Assembly (NCBI GenBank): GCA_041605955.1
Contig: JBFIXI010000111.1
Coordinates: 1 to 8,306, forward strand
Length of the DNA stretch: 8,306 bases
DNA from: JAHEJX01 sp041605955
Lineage (GTDB): Bacteria > Actinomycetota > Acidimicrobiia > Spongiisociales > UBA5794
Direction of reading: 5' to 3'
Shown: positions 1 to 5,925 of the stretch, in pieces
Layout of the letters: each line of letters starts with the position of its first letter
Numbering within the stretch: position 1 is the first letter of the stretch
Made by a program: the position numbers and the translations under genes
Notes under the pieces: generated by a model
Told to the model about the DNA's origin: nothing
What the model saw: the letters and a program-made list of their open reading frames with translations, nothing else
The model's database searches: none

Positions 1-62
1 AACGTCGTGCCGCCTGTTCGACCGAGGAAGATGTCGGCCAGCGCCTGACTCTGGTCCGGTGA
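1..62 (+). CDS. possible C-terminal tail of an upstream gene (partial)
   Basis: The third forward frame is open from the left edge of the window to a TGA at 60-62 and reads ...STEEDVGQRLTLVR. The stop lies only 3 nt before the GTG of the next gene, a spacing typical of operon partners. Nothing in the 19 visible residues identifies a family. A short open frame at a window edge can occur by chance, so this rests mainly on the tight spacing. Confidence 0.25.
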   Translation, partial: RRAACSTEEDVGQRLTLVR

Positions 63-65
63 GCT

Positions 66-398
66 GTGGTCATCGATGTAGAGCGCGACGGACCAAGGGG
101 AGCCAGGCCGGCTGATCCGCTCGAAGCGTTGCGAGAGCTTTCTCGGGCTGATGTGGAGCTCGAAGCGCTGCGGCGTGAGCGGGTAGAGGCGGCGCGCCGT
201 CAGGGTGCCACTTGGGACCAGATTGGTGAGAGCCTGGGGATGTCGCGCCAGTCGGTATGGGAGTACTACACCCGCCCGACGCGAACACTGCTCGACGAGA
301 CCGCAGCCGGCTCGGATCTTGGCGAGGACGAGGCGATGCGGGTCGCCACCGAGGAGGTCAGTCGAGTGCGGCGGCGACGTAGACGCTCTGAATCGTGA
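66..398 (+). CDS. small helix-turn-helix DNA-binding protein
   Basis: This is a 110-residue cytoplasmic protein, probably a DNA-binding regulator or accessory factor. Residues about 15-46 form a charged alpha-helical stretch rich in Leu, Arg and Glu. Residues 47-67 (GATWDQIGESLGMSRQSVWEYY) are a clear helix-turn-helix of the sigma-region-4/RNA-polymerase-like type common in short actinobacterial proteins. The tail ends in a run of arginines (VRRRRRRSES), which may contact nucleic acid. The GTG start at 66 is the first usable start and lies 3 nt after the preceding stop; there is no strong Shine-Dalgarno sequence, so translation may be coupled to the upstream gene. The next gene begins 109 nt downstream with its own ribosome binding site. 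Its target is unknown. A role in regulating the adjacent toxin-antitoxin pair is possible but not shown. Confidence 0.7.
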   Translation: MVIDVERDGPRGARPADPLEALRELSRADVELEALRRERVEAARRQGATWDQIGESLGMSRQSVWEYYTRPTRTLLDETAAGSDLGEDEAMRVATEEVSRVRRRRRRSES

Positions 399-507
399 AC
401 GGTCGCGGTACGTGCACCGAATGGATTGTGTGGGGCGGGAGTTACCGAATGCGTCTTCTCGTCACGGGCACCCGGTACTCTGAACGAGTGGACTGCGAGG
501 AGCTGAG

Positions 508-1140
508 ATGACCCGGAGCGATGAGAAGACGGCTCTGCCGGACAAGCGGGCTGGCGAGATTGCCGCCATCAGCCGCCAGCGGCTTCGCTACTGGGAGAAG
601 ACCGATCTGATTACACCCGACGTTGAGCGGGTCATCAGCCCGCGTAACGTGGTTCGTCTGTACTCGCTTCCTCGAGTCGTGGAGCTCGTGGTGGCGTCGG
701 AGCTGCGCCGTCAGGGGGTTTCACTCCAGCACATTCGCCGCATAATCGAGCACCTACGTGAGCGGGGGTACAAGGCTCCCCTCCGGGAAGTGCGGTTTGC
801 CCTCTCGGGTGATCGAGTCATGTTCCAGCACGTAGACGGGTCGTGGGAGGATTCGCGCCGGCCGTTCCAGGGTGTGATGTGGCAGGTCATCGACCTCGAC
901 GAGATCCGGACCCGCATTCGGAGCCGTCTGTCGAGGAGCAGTTCGGGCGCCGGCGTGGTCGAGAAGCGTCGCAAGGTGCAGGCGTCGAAGCCGGTCTTTC
1001 GAGGCACTCGGGTACCGGTGGAGGCGGTCGAGGGCTATGTGAAGGCCGGGAAGAGCGTGCGAGAGATCTTGGAGGCCTTCCCGAGCCTCACTGAGGACGA
1101 CATCGAGGCGGCGAGGGCGCGGCTGACGTCGGTTGCCTAG
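508..1140 (+). CDS. MerR-like HTH / DUF433 antitoxin-type protein
   Basis: This 210-residue protein has two parts. Residues about 14-90 resemble a MerR-type winged helix (ISRQRLRYWEKTDLITP, then VELVVASELRRQGVSLQHIRRII), which would bind DNA. Residues about 150-207 are a DUF433 domain with the family signature KPVFRGTRVPVEAVEGYVKA and the ending ILEAFPSLTEDDIEAA. DUF433 proteins are the predicted antitoxins of DUF5615 PIN-like toxins, and the DUF5615 reading frame begins with the ATG immediately after this gene's TAG (TAGATG). The ATG at 508 is preceded by GAGGAG at 497-502, 5 nt upstream, which fixes the start. By analogy with other such modules it would neutralise the toxin and repress its own operon; that is inference. 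Whether it still has a job is doubtful because the partner gene is broken. Confidence 0.85.
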   Translation: MTRSDEKTALPDKRAGEIAAISRQRLRYWEKTDLITPDVERVISPRNVVRLYSLPRVVELVVASELRRQGVSLQHIRRIIEHLRERGYKAPLREVRFALSGDRVMFQHVDGSWEDSRRPFQGVMWQVIDLDEIRTRIRSRLSRSSSGAGVVEKRRKVQASKPVFRGTRVPVEAVEGYVKAGKSVREILEAFPSLTEDDIEAARARLTSVA

Positions 1141-1507
1141 ATGCGGTTCGTGCTCGACGAAGACGTCGATGCCAACGCTGTTTGGATCGTTTCTGCGGCA
1201 GCGGGGTCACGAATGCTGGACCGTTGTCGAGGCGGGTCTCGGTGGCGCCGACGATGATGCCGTTTCTATCTACGCCGACGACCGTGGAGCGATCCTGATC
1301 ACCCACGATGCCGAGGCTACGAAACGTCGCCGGAAGTTCACGCTCGGCCGCCACGTGTTCCTGCGGTGCCATCAGTTGGAGGCCGTCGAACTCCTCGAGC
1401 AGCACATCACCGAACTCGAACAGGATCTGGAGCAGCATCAGATGGGAGTGATCGAGGTGCGTGAGAGCGGCATCACCTATCACCCACCTCGGTACGAGAC
1501 CGGCTGA
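1141..1507 (+). pseudogene. DUF5615 PIN-like toxin gene with a +1 frameshift
   Basis: The ATG at 1141 directly follows the antitoxin stop and encodes MRFVLDEDVDANAV, the expected N-terminus of a DUF5615 PIN-like protein with its early acidic motif (LDED). This frame stops at TGA 1255-1257 after 38 codons. The rest of the family pattern lies in the next frame and runs to TGA 1505-1507: LRQRGHECWTVVEAGL, GADDDAVSIYADDRGAILITHDAE and GRHVFLRCHQLEAVELLEQH. Removing one T from the TTT at 1181-1183 joins them into a 121-residue protein of normal family length. PIN-like toxins are metal-dependent ribonucleases acting on RNA. The broken gene should be inactive unless the error is in the sequencing or ribosomes slip at the T run. 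A TTG at 1133 would open the downstream frame but gives an N-terminus lacking the acidic motif, so I reject it. Confidence 0.8.
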
Positions 1508-1624
1508 AGGGTGGCGCAACCCGCTGGCCTCCCTCCGTTTGGGCCGCGGCTGGGCCGCGGGACGATCGGTACTGACCGGTGATGAACGCAAGCCAACCGG
1601 TGGGAAAACAGCAGGTCAACGCAC

Positions 1625-1656
1625 GATTCTGGCGTAAACGCCGAGGTCACAGAATC
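1625..1656. repeat. nested palindrome beside the left tRNA-Arg fragment
   Basis: GATTCTG at 1625-1631 and CAGAATC at 1650-1656 are perfect 7-bp complements. Inside them lies a second palindrome, GGCGTAAACGCC, at 1631-1642. The structure ends 9 bp before the tRNA-Arg fragment. It may be a terminator for the toxin-antitoxin operon (no T tract) or a protein or recombinase binding site; the sequence does not decide. Confidence 0.5.
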
Positions 1657-1665
1657 CTCCCGCAC

Positions 1666-1713
1666 TGACTACGGATCAGAAGGTTGGGGGGGTTCGAGTC
1701 CCTCCGGGCGTGC
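1666..1713 (+). repeat. tRNA-Arg(ACG) 3' half, left att-like copy
   Basis: This 48-bp segment starts in the anticodon stem (TGA, then the loop CTACGGA with anticodon ACG, then TCAG), runs through the variable loop and T arm (TTCGAGT) and ends in the acceptor strand CGGGCGTG. It matches 5936-5981 except that its G run has seven Gs instead of five, which would ruin the T stem, and the next bases are CTG rather than CCA. No D arm or 5' acceptor strand precedes it, so it is not a working tRNA gene. It reads as an old attachment-site remnant, drifting because it is not under selection. Confidence 0.8.
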
Positions 1714-1714
1714 T

Positions 1715-1741
1715 GAGACCCATTGCGGCGCAACGGGTCTC
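1715..1741 (+). terminator. hairpin directly after the left tRNA-Arg fragment
   Basis: GAGACCC (1715-1721) pairs with GGGTCTC (1735-1741). After one A-C mismatch, TTG pairs with CAA, closing a 5-nt loop. The following bases (GTTGCTTC) give only a weak T-rich tail. Its place 1 nt after the tRNA fragment suggests a tRNA terminator carried by the incoming element to replace the displaced one. Confidence 0.5.
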
Positions 1742-1961
1742 GTTGCTTCACGGTCGTGGTGACCGGAGTCGTCCGCTTAGATTGCAACCCTGAGAACAAT
1801 AGGCCACAGGTGCTGCACACCGTGCCGTGCGCGCCGCGTCGAGCCGCATGACTCCGAGTCGAGTCGCCCGTCCGATGGTCCGGCCCCCATCTTCTCGATA
1901 TTGGTGCCTTACGATCGGTCTTGTTTGTGCTCTTTTGGGGTAGGAGTGGATCGAGGGATCT

Positions 1962-2429
1962 GTGTTGCCCGACGAGACCAAGGCTGACTCGTTTACGGAC
2001 TTTGTGACCGACAAGGAGACGCACTTGCGTCACGCTTTGACTGCGGCGTTTGGCCCGGAGCGTGGTCGAGAAGCTTGCGCTGAAGCATTGGCCTATGGCT
2101 GGGAGCACTGGGATCGCGTTCGTGAGATGTCGAACTCGGCTGGTTACCTGTACCGGGTAGGTCGGGATCGGGCACGTCGCATGTCGCGACGACAGGCCGC
2201 GCCGCTCCCTCCAGTGGCGGTTGGTCGCGATCACTGGGTCGAGCCGAGCCTCCCCACCGCGTTGGCCCGGCTGCCCGAGAAGCAACGGGTAGTAGTGGCG
2301 TTGGTTTACGGATACGAGTGGTCGCTCGGCGAGGTAGCTGAGTTGCTGGATGTCTCGAAGGGCACGGTGCAGAGCTATGCGAATCGTGCTCTGAAGCGAC
2401 TGCGGCGACGGATGGGGGTTGAGCTATGA
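1962..2429 (+). CDS. SigE-family ECF RNA polymerase sigma factor
   Basis: This 155-residue protein has the two-domain layout of extracytoplasmic-function sigma factors. Region 2 spans about residues 10-75 (LRHALTAAFGPERGREACAEA, then AGYLYRVGRDRARR) and would bind core polymerase and the -10 element. Region 4 spans about 97-153 (LARLPEKQRVVVALVYGYEW, then LGEVAELLDVSKGTVQSYANRA), with the helix-turn-helix that reads the -35 element. The length and the region 4 wording fit the SigE-like group common in actinobacteria. The GTG at 1962 is preceded by GAGGGA at 1953-1958; the adjacent TTG at 1965 would be better spaced and is an equally possible start. The gene overlaps the next by 4 nt (ATGA), so the two are translationally coupled and the downstream protein is its likely membrane regulator. 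It would direct transcription of unknown target genes, perhaps including the lipoprotein. Confidence 0.88.
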   Translation: MLPDETKADSFTDFVTDKETHLRHALTAAFGPERGREACAEALAYGWEHWDRVREMSNSAGYLYRVGRDRARRMSRRQAAPLPPVAVGRDHWVEPSLPTALARLPEKQRVVVALVYGYEWSLGEVAELLDVSKGTVQSYANRALKRLRRRMGVEL

Positions 2430-4747
2430 GCGCCGGTCTGCTCACCCAGCTGCGGTCCTACTACTCACAGATCGATGAGATGCAGGAGACGATCCGACCG
2501 GATGAAGTAGCAGAGCTGCTCGACAAGGTTCGTGAGCTGCCGCCATCGCCTGTCGCGCCACCATCACCGCGTCGTGGCTTGCTCGCATTGGCTGTAGCCG
2601 CGGCGGTCGTCCTGCTATTAGTTGGCGGTGTGGCGTGGCTCTCTCGCCTCGGAGCGGACGAGGTCGTCGATCCAACAGTGACCACCGTGACGACCACATC
2701 GACCACGATCCCGGTCCCGGTCGTTCCTCCCGCAGCTACGGGTGTCCTGGGCCCCGGTTCGTGGAGCGTGGCGGCGACGCTCGTGGGCCCGGCGGCTTCT
2801 GATGAAGTGCTCTCTTCTATCGCCGATGAAGTGCGGACCTGGCCCGGCGTCCTCGAGGTGGCCGTCGTTGATGGCGAGGAACAGTGGCTCGCGCTCACCG
2901 GTCTCGAGGCCTCATGTGGCGCAGTGGACACCGTGCCTCCATGCGCTCCCGGGATCGTGGCCCTAGTGGTGTCGTCGTCAATGCAGCAGGTTGCTCTGCG
3001 CTTGGAATCGGATCACGGCATGAACGCCATCACCCCGCTCGACGCGGCAGGCGCTTTCTGGGACGGCTACGTCGCCACCGTCAGCGATAAGACGGTTCCC
3101 GTGGCTCTCGGCTTTGATCCAGCGTTGTATGGCACTGAGATGCCTCTGGCAACGTCGGGCGAGATGTCGGTCGAGGTCGAGGTTGACGGGTTCACTGTCA
3201 GGGCCGAAGTCATCGGCAACGCACCGGAGGAGTTGGTCCTTGGCGTCGGTAATGGGGGCACTGGGTTCGGTTTCTCCGCCCTCTTGATCGATCGAACTGG
3301 GCACGGTGGAGCGTTCCCGACGCTCGACGCGTTCACCGACCTGAACGCTCCGATCGGACCGAGGAGGCTCTACGCCGTCGCTGGGCTGCCCATCGAGGCT
3401 GAGCTCGTGACATTTGAACTTGCCGATGGAACCCGCGTCTGGCAACGCCCCCTCGTGGGAATGGCACTGTTCGTCGACGAGGTCGGAAGCATGCCTGACC
3501 GGTTCGTCGACTACTACGACCAGGACGGGATCGATCCGGACGAGTTGGAGGAGCTGGGTCCGGCCAAACCAATGATCGTGCTTGACGTCCAAGGTACTCC
3601 GATCATGCGCATCGAAGACACCGAAGACGAGACCAGGGTCATCGACCTCCGCCTCGACCTCGCCCGCCTCGACGCGACGAGTCCAGTTCTCGAGACACCT
3701 GACGGCGCAGCAGACCTTCAGGTGACTGATGTGATCGCGGTGGGCGGCAACCCCTACGGAGATCCCTTCGGTGTCGAGATGATCGGTGCGGGCGACGCCG
3801 TGTGGGCAGCGCGAATAGTCGGTGAAGATGAGAGCAGGTTGGTCCGCATCGAGCCGGCAACCCGAGACGTGACCGACGAAATAGCCATCGCCGGTTGGGT
3901 TGTCCACCTCGTGTCGAGTCCGAACGCACTTTGGGCGATGGACAGCACAGCAACCGTCAGCAGGATCGATCTAGCTTCTCGCCAGATCACCGACACGTAT
4001 CAGATTCCAGCCGAGGAAGACTCCGTTCCAAGAAGTGGGCTGTTGGTCGCAGACGGTGGCGTATGGGTGAGCCACACATCCGGATTCGACCGTATCGACC
4101 TCGACACCCTTGAGGTAGAACGCTTCGACTTCTCCGACGCTGGCCGGCGGGATGGGGACCAGCGATGGCTCGGAGAGTCCGGAGGTGCCCTCTGGCTCCT
4201 CGGCGACCGGGCAGGTGATGGAGCCGGTCGGACGGGGGTGACGCGAGTCGATCCGGCCACGGGGCAAGCGGAGCATTACAGCATCGGATTCGATCCCGAC
4301 CCGGAGGCGTATCCGGTTCTCGCCAATGACGCCATCTGGATGGTCGACTGCTGTGACGGCGAGGTGGCGCGCTTCGATCTCGACACGGCGACACTAGAGC
4401 ACGAGTTCAACCTGGGACGTGGTCTTGGCCTCGGCGTCTACCACGACGACGCAGTATGGGTGCCCAACCGCGGCACAGGCACCATCGCCCGCATCGACAC
4501 GACAACGCGAGAGGTGACCGACGTCATCGCCGTCGACCCGAGGTTTGGGACCGTTGTCATAGCCGAGGACGGGAGCCTGTGGGGGTTACGTCACGACGAC
4601 GGCGCGGTGTGGCGTATCGACACCGCCACCCGCCAGCTGTCTGATGTGATCGACGTCGGAAGATATGTGTCACAGCTGCTGGCGTACGACGGGGCCATAT
4701 GGGCAGCTGCCGAGACCTCCATCGTTCGGATTGCGACTGCCCCGTGA
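2426..4747 (+). CDS. membrane protein with external beta-propeller, probable anti-sigma factor/sensor
   Basis: This is a 773-residue single-pass membrane protein. Residues 1-50 are cytoplasmic, helical and acidic (SYYSQIDEMQETIRPDEVAELL) and end in PRR. Residues 51-72 are a transmembrane helix (LLALAVAAAVVLLLVGGVAW). A Thr/Pro-rich linker (about 83-105) leads outside the cell. Residues about 108-160 resemble the small alpha/beta ectodomain of FtsX-like permeases, though this is a weak call. C164 and C173 could form a disulfide. From about residue 430 a propeller repeats the pattern [A/G/S]-[L/I/V]-W...RID..T..VTD, with W motifs at about 458, 501, 545, 588, 636, 676, 717 and 757, giving seven or eight blades. 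The gene overlaps the sigma factor stop (ATGA), so an anti-sigma role is likely. No His/Cys zinc motif is present in the short cytoplasmic part, so it is not a classical zinc-binding anti-sigma factor. The ligand of the propeller is unknown. Confidence 0.8.
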   Translation: MSAGLLTQLRSYYSQIDEMQETIRPDEVAELLDKVRELPPSPVAPPSPRRGLLALAVAAAVVLLLVGGVAWLSRLGADEVVDPTVTTVTTTSTTIPVPVVPPAATGVLGPGSWSVAATLVGPAASDEVLSSIADEVRTWPGVLEVAVVDGEEQWLALTGLEASCGAVDTVPPCAPGIVALVVSSSMQQVALRLESDHGMNAITPLDAAGAFWDGYVATVSDKTVPVALGFDPALYGTEMPLATSGEMSVEVEVDGFTVRAEVIGNAPEELVLGVGNGGTGFGFSALLIDRTGHGGAFPTLDAFTDLNAPIGPRRLYAVAGLPIEAELVTFELADGTRVWQRPLVGMALFVDEVGSMPDRFVDYYDQDGIDPDELEELGPAKPMIVLDVQGTPIMRIEDTEDETRVIDLRLDLARLDATSPVLETPDGAADLQVTDVIAVGGNPYGDPFGVEMIGAGDAVWAARIVGEDESRLVRIEPATRDVTDEIAIAGWVVHLVSSPNALWAMDSTATVSRIDLASRQITDTYQIPAEEDSVPRSGLLVADGGVWVSHTSGFDRIDLDTLEVERFDFSDAGRRDGDQRWLGESGGALWLLGDRAGDGAGRTGVTRVDPATGQAEHYSIGFDPDPEAYPVLANDAIWMVDCCDGEVARFDLDTATLEHEFNLGRGLGLGVYHDDAVWVPNRGTGTIARIDTTTREVTDVIAVDPRFGTVVIAEDGSLWGLRHDDGAVWRIDTATRQLSDVIDVGRYVSQLLAYDGAIWAAAETSIVRIATAP

Positions 4748-4929
4748 CATCGAACGAACGACTTCCGCACGCTTCACGTCGTGATCAGGTTCACGGGCAG
4801 GCCTGCGACCAGGTAGGCGAGGCCATCGCCGCTGTTCGAGCAACCCGGAAATACCTGGGTAACGGTGCCGGTGCCGCCCTGATGATCTACTGCCGAACTC
4901 CATCGAAGAACACCTTCGCCTCACGAGTT

Positions 4930-4958
4930 TTGACAGCAGCGAAAAGAGGACGCGAAAT
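4930..4958 (+). promoter_or_regulatory. candidate promoter of the lipoprotein gene
   Basis: A perfect TTGACA lies at 4930-4935. Seventeen bases later is CGAAAT (4953-4958), which matches only three positions of a consensus -10. This would place the transcription start about 40 nt before the lipoprotein ATG. The 258-bp gap after the propeller gene supports separate transcription. I could not recognise a typical ECF promoter pair in the gap. Confidence 0.25.
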
Positions 4959-5005
4959 CGACGGGCGGTCTGCGCCGCTCGTCGCAAGCGACATAAGGAG
5001 ACTCG

Positions 5006-5680
5006 ATGCGCTACGCCGGACCACGAACAACTGAACGGTCGAGCAACCTGGCTCGCGCGACGGGTGTCACCCTGCTCGTCGCCTCGCTTCTTGGAGCAGG
5101 CTGCTCCAGCTTCACAGCGGAGGACGCACTGTCCGTAACCGATTCGTACTTCGACGAATACAACGCCGGGAACTACGAAGCGGTTGTCGCGCTGCTGACC
5201 CCTGCGGTGGATATCAACTTCTTCGGCCCGATTACGCCGGCGGAATTCGAGGAACTCACCGCATTCTTCACCGGGATGGGCACGACCCTGACGCCACCTG
5301 ATTGCAGGGTGACGGAAGAAGTGTCGGGCGAGTCTGGAACGGTGCGCTGCGCGTTCGAGACGATTGACGGCCGCACCCAAGCTGTCGGCGCCCCAGGCGT
5401 TCCTTCGACTTTCACGGCGGTAGTTACCCCCGACGGTATCGAACAGCTCTTCTTCGCTTACGGCAGCCCGGACTTCCTACATGTGGGGCGTCCCCTTGAG
5501 TCTTGGATCGCCGAGCACCGCCCTGACGCGGTCGAGGCCACCCAGTTCGGGGAGTGGACCACCGTCGAGGAGGCGAGGGAAACAGGCGAAGCGACGGCCC
5601 GGCTCGCCAATGAGTGGGCCGCGTTCCTCCAAGAGAACGGCTGCTCATATACCGACCCCGTCTGCGGCAGCGACCAGTAA
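5006..5680 (+). CDS. secreted lipoprotein with NTF2/SnoaL-like character
   Basis: This is a 224-residue predicted lipoprotein. A basic N-region (RTTERSSNLAR) precedes a hydrophobic stretch (GVTLLVASLLGAG) and a lipobox cysteine at residue 33 (LLGAGC|SS), where lipid attachment would anchor it to the outer face of the membrane. The first mature segment (ALSVTDSYFDEYNAGNYEAVVALL) has the helical opening of NTF2/SnoaL-like alpha+beta domains, followed by alternating strands to about residue 150. This class serves as small-ligand binding or enzyme scaffolds, and no active site is evident. Cysteine pairs C100/C115 and C213/C220 may form disulfides. The ATG at 5006 has AAGGAG at 4995-5000, 5 nt upstream, which fixes the start. 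The gene follows the sigma/anti-sigma pair and is closed by a strong hairpin. It may be a regulon member or an accessory sensor, but that is a guess from position alone. Confidence 0.75.
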   Translation: MRYAGPRTTERSSNLARATGVTLLVASLLGAGCSSFTAEDALSVTDSYFDEYNAGNYEAVVALLTPAVDINFFGPITPAEFEELTAFFTGMGTTLTPPDCRVTEEVSGESGTVRCAFETIDGRTQAVGAPGVPSTFTAVVTPDGIEQLFFAYGSPDFLHVGRPLESWIAEHRPDAVEATQFGEWTTVEEARETGEATARLANEWAAFLQENGCSYTDPVCGSDQ

Positions 5681-5709
5681 CGACTCCTCCCTAGCGGCCA
5701 TACCCAACC

Positions 5710-5738
5710 GTCTCGCGGCTGCAAGAACGCCGCGAGAC
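5710..5738 (+). terminator. strong hairpin terminator after the lipoprotein gene
   Basis: GTCTCGCGGC (5710-5719) and GCCGCGAGAC (5729-5738) are perfect 10-bp complements around a 9-nt loop, 29 nt after the lipoprotein stop. No T tract follows, which is common for terminators in high-GC actinomycetes. Confidence 0.7.
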
Positions 5739-5841
5739 CGTCCGATCCGATGCGATTGAGTTCTGCACAGCTTCAGCCAGCTCACCCATTGCTTCAGAGA
5801 CTGCAACCCGATCGCAACCCAACTCCAGACCACAGGGCAGC

Positions 5842-5925
5842 ACTCAGGCGTACTGGACGGCACGACGGCTCCGCGAAACCCCTACTCAGGACCACTAAAC
5901 GGCACTCAACAACACCAGACGGCAC
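5842..5925 (+). repeat. three phased direct repeats next to the right att-like copy
   Basis: Three 22-bp units start at 5842, 5884 and 5904. Each reads ACTCA, ten variable bases (with AC conserved at positions 11-12), three more variable positions, then ACGGCAC. Fourteen of 22 positions are identical in all three. Start-to-start distances are 42 and 20 bp, close to whole turns of DNA, so the units face roughly the same side of the helix. The last ends 10 bp before the tRNA fragment. A weaker unit begins at 5995 (GCTCAGG...CGGC), on the other side of the fragment. The pattern resembles iterated protein-binding sites such as integrase arm sites. Confidence 0.6.

Larger units (their letters stand above)
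1508..1961. other. 454-bp gap holding an att-like region and no recognisable gene
   Basis: I see no coding sequence here. The stretch holds two 9-bp direct copies of GGGCCGCGG at 1541-1549 and 1552-1560, two ACCGGT palindromes 21 bp apart (1575 and 1596), a nested palindrome (1625-1656), a tRNA-Arg 3' half (1666-1713), a hairpin (1715-1741), and then about 220 bp of leader before the sigma factor gene. The promoter of the sigma factor must lie in 1742-1961, but I find no convincing -35/-10 pair. Minus-strand open frames here are artefacts that read through the tRNA fragment. Confidence 0.6.

Noticed and set aside
1743..1790. TTGCTTCA and TGCAACCC occur near both ends of the candidate element in the same order
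   Set aside because: Shared 8-mers between two 250-bp stretches are expected by chance, and the spacing differs (40 versus 13 bp).
1822..1828. GTGCCGT, the reverse complement of the conserved end of the 22-bp repeat, near the left end
   Set aside because: It is a single 7-bp match without the ACTCA half, so not a repeat unit.
1647..2285. Minus-strand 212-codon frame containing SNPPNLLIRS
   Set aside because: It is the antisense of the tRNA-Arg fragment and of the sigma factor gene. The (R/S)xPNLLIRS string is a well-known artefact of translating tRNA-Arg ends.
2978..3907. Minus-strand 309-codon frame inside the propeller gene
   Set aside because: It is a long antisense frame of the kind expected opposite high-GC coding sequence; the plus-strand protein has clear repeats and domains.
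4744..5034. Plus-strand frame starting at a GTG that overlaps the propeller gene stop (GTGA)
   Set aside because: The overlap is suggestive of coupling, but the composition weakens toward the end, it runs over the lipoprotein's ribosome binding site and start, and no family is recognisable. I consider it undecided but more likely a chance frame.
5842..5925. CRISPR array
   Set aside because: The units are only partly conserved, they overlap each other, and there are no unique spacers of constant length and no cas genes.
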